Of a stretch of 5,831 nucleotides of DNA, positions 5,095-5,831 are shown piece by piece. Made by a program: the position numbers and the translations under genes. Under the pieces are notes generated by a model. It made no database searches and was not told the origin of the DNA. It was given only the letters and a program-made list of their open reading frames with translations. The stretch is from a bacterium. Its GTDB lineage: Bacteria; Oederibacteriota; Muellerivitia; Muellerivitales; Muellerivitaceae. The stretch lies in contig JAICXI010000136.1 in assembly GCA_025980505.1 (NCBI GenBank), forward strand, positions 1 to 5,831, in the 5' to 3' direction. How positions within the stretch are numbered: position 1 is the stretch's first letter; each line of letters starts with the position of its first letter.

Positions 5095-5831
5095 ATGAAA
5101 CGATTTTTCGGATTCCTGTTCCCGTTGATTTGGATCCTCTGGCCGGCGGGCTGCGGCAAGAGCCCCTCGCCCGTTTCCCCCTCCGGTTCCTCCCTTTCAA
5201 GCGACGGCACCGATTGGATTTTCTCGACCGTCAACGCCACTTCCTCGGGCCGGTACGGCCATACCTCGGTGGTTTTCAACGACAAGCTGTGGATGCTCGG
5301 CGGGAACAGTTCCTTGGGCTACCTTAACGACACCTGGTTCTCCTCCGACGGCGCCGTTTGGTCGCCGGCGGCCGGCAACGGTTCGGGGTCTTCCTTTTCC
5401 GCCCGTGAATTCCACGCTTCAACGGTTTTCAACGGCCAGATGTGGACCTTGGGCGGGTACGGCAACAACGGCGCGATGAATGACACCTGGTCTTCCCTGG
5501 ACGGGCTGCACTGGACCCAGGTGAACAACGGCGCCTCCAATTCCTTCACGGTCCGTTGCAACAACGCCGCGGTGGCCTTCAATAGTAAAATGTGGGTCTT
5601 GGGGGGGGACACGGACCCTTCCGGCGGGACCAGTGACTTGAACGACGTGTGGGCCTCCAGCGACGGGGCCACTTGGATCCAGGTGGCCGCCAACGGCTCC
5701 TCCAGTTCCTTCCCCGCCCGCGACTCCCAAACCGCCCTGGTTTTCAACAACCAAATGTGGGTGCTGGGCGGCGTCCTGGGCGCGACGCAGGCCACGACTT
5801 TCTTGAACGACGTGTGGGCCTCCAGCGACGG
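5095..5831 (+). CDS. Kelch-repeat lipoprotein, 3' end outside window
   Basis: The frame is open from ATG 5095 to the right edge (245 codons). It starts MKRFFGFLFPLIWILWPAGC: two basic residues, a hydrophobic core, and Cys20 after Pro-Ala-Gly. This is probably a lipoprotein cleavage site, though Pro at -3 is atypical. A Ser/Pro linker follows. Then come four repeats of about 50-60 residues, each with SSDGxxW, a variable loop, VFNxxMWxLGG and LNDxW: for example HTSVVFNDKLWMLGG, HASTVFNGQMWTLGG, AAVAFNSKMWVLGG and TALVFNNQMWVLGG. This is the kelch beta-propeller pattern, and more blades are expected beyond the edge to close the ring. The likely place is the cell envelope, exposed to the periplasm or outside, binding a protein or sugar partner. 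No catalytic residues are visible. The ribosome site is GAAGG. An eight-G run (5601-5608) lies in the frame. Confidence 0.85.
   Translation, partial: MKRFFGFLFPLIWILWPAGCGKSPSPVSPSGSSLSSDGTDWIFSTVNATSSGRYGHTSVVFNDKLWMLGGNSSLGYLNDTWFSSDGAVWSPAAGNGSGSSFSAREFHASTVFNGQMWTLGGYGNNGAMNDTWSSLDGLHWTQVNNGASNSFTVRCNNAAVAFNSKMWVLGGDTDPSGGTSDLNDVWASSDGATWIQVAANGSSSSFPARDSQTALVFNNQMWVLGGVLGATQATTFLNDVWASSD

Noticed and set aside
5091..5096. TATAAT immediately at the kelch start codon as a -10 box
   Set aside because: It overlaps the ATG; a start there would leave no ribosome site, and the best -35 match (TTATCG, 17 bases upstream) is poor.
5319..5795. Minus-strand 158-codon frame opposite the kelch gene
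   Set aside because: Its regular pattern mirrors the kelch repeats on the plus strand, which carry the signal sequence and motif conservation.
1..5831. CRISPR array, tRNA, rRNA, insertion sequence or attachment site
   Set aside because: No regularly spaced identical short repeats, no cloverleaf or rRNA-like segments, and no transposase or terminal repeats with target duplication were found by eye.

Overview
This is a GC-rich bacterial window. GTG starts sit beside purine-rich ribosome sites, and two exported surface-type proteins appear: one with a cleavable-type signal sequence, one with a lipoprotein-type leader. That suggests a diderm or otherwise envelope-rich bacterium. The mix of a sugar-nucleotide epimerase, a family 4 glycosyltransferase, a glycine-rich beta-helix-like surface protein and kelch-type lipoproteins resembles environmental candidate-phylum genomes. 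Nothing in the sequence fixes a taxon, and I do not name one.

Layout. The left two thirds read on the minus strand, in transcription order: (i) an NAD-dependent sugar-nucleotide epimerase (4039 to 2906) with an unusual Lys/Ala-rich tail; (ii) a GT4 glycosyltransferase (about 2776 to 1625); (iii) a secreted Gly/Ser-rich repeat protein that starts at 1474 and runs off the left edge, so only its first 491 codons are present. The first two are plausibly one transcription unit for a surface glycan. The third has its own 150-base leader, which can fold and also holds a 51-codon open frame. On the right, on the plus strand, a kelch-repeat lipoprotein starts at 5095 and runs off the right edge. Both edge genes are open-ended and are read directly from the sequence.

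Between the two gene blocks lies about 1 kb with signs of rearrangement. The first codons and ribosome site of the epimerase are duplicated 119 bases upstream. The copy differs at two positions, both synonymous, and now heads a 40-residue frame that ends in a GTGA overlap with the real epimerase start; a 15-bp inverted repeat lies inside it. Further right, around 4743-4912, is a frameshifted, truncated kelch repeat related to the intact kelch gene downstream. The stretch 4172-4742 has no gene I can support.

The least expected features are the duplicated gene start forming a coupled leader frame, the decayed kelch paralogue, the foldable leader of the surface protein, and eight-base G runs in both surface-protein genes that could slip. 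I see no clear new biological system. All regulatory claims here are inference.
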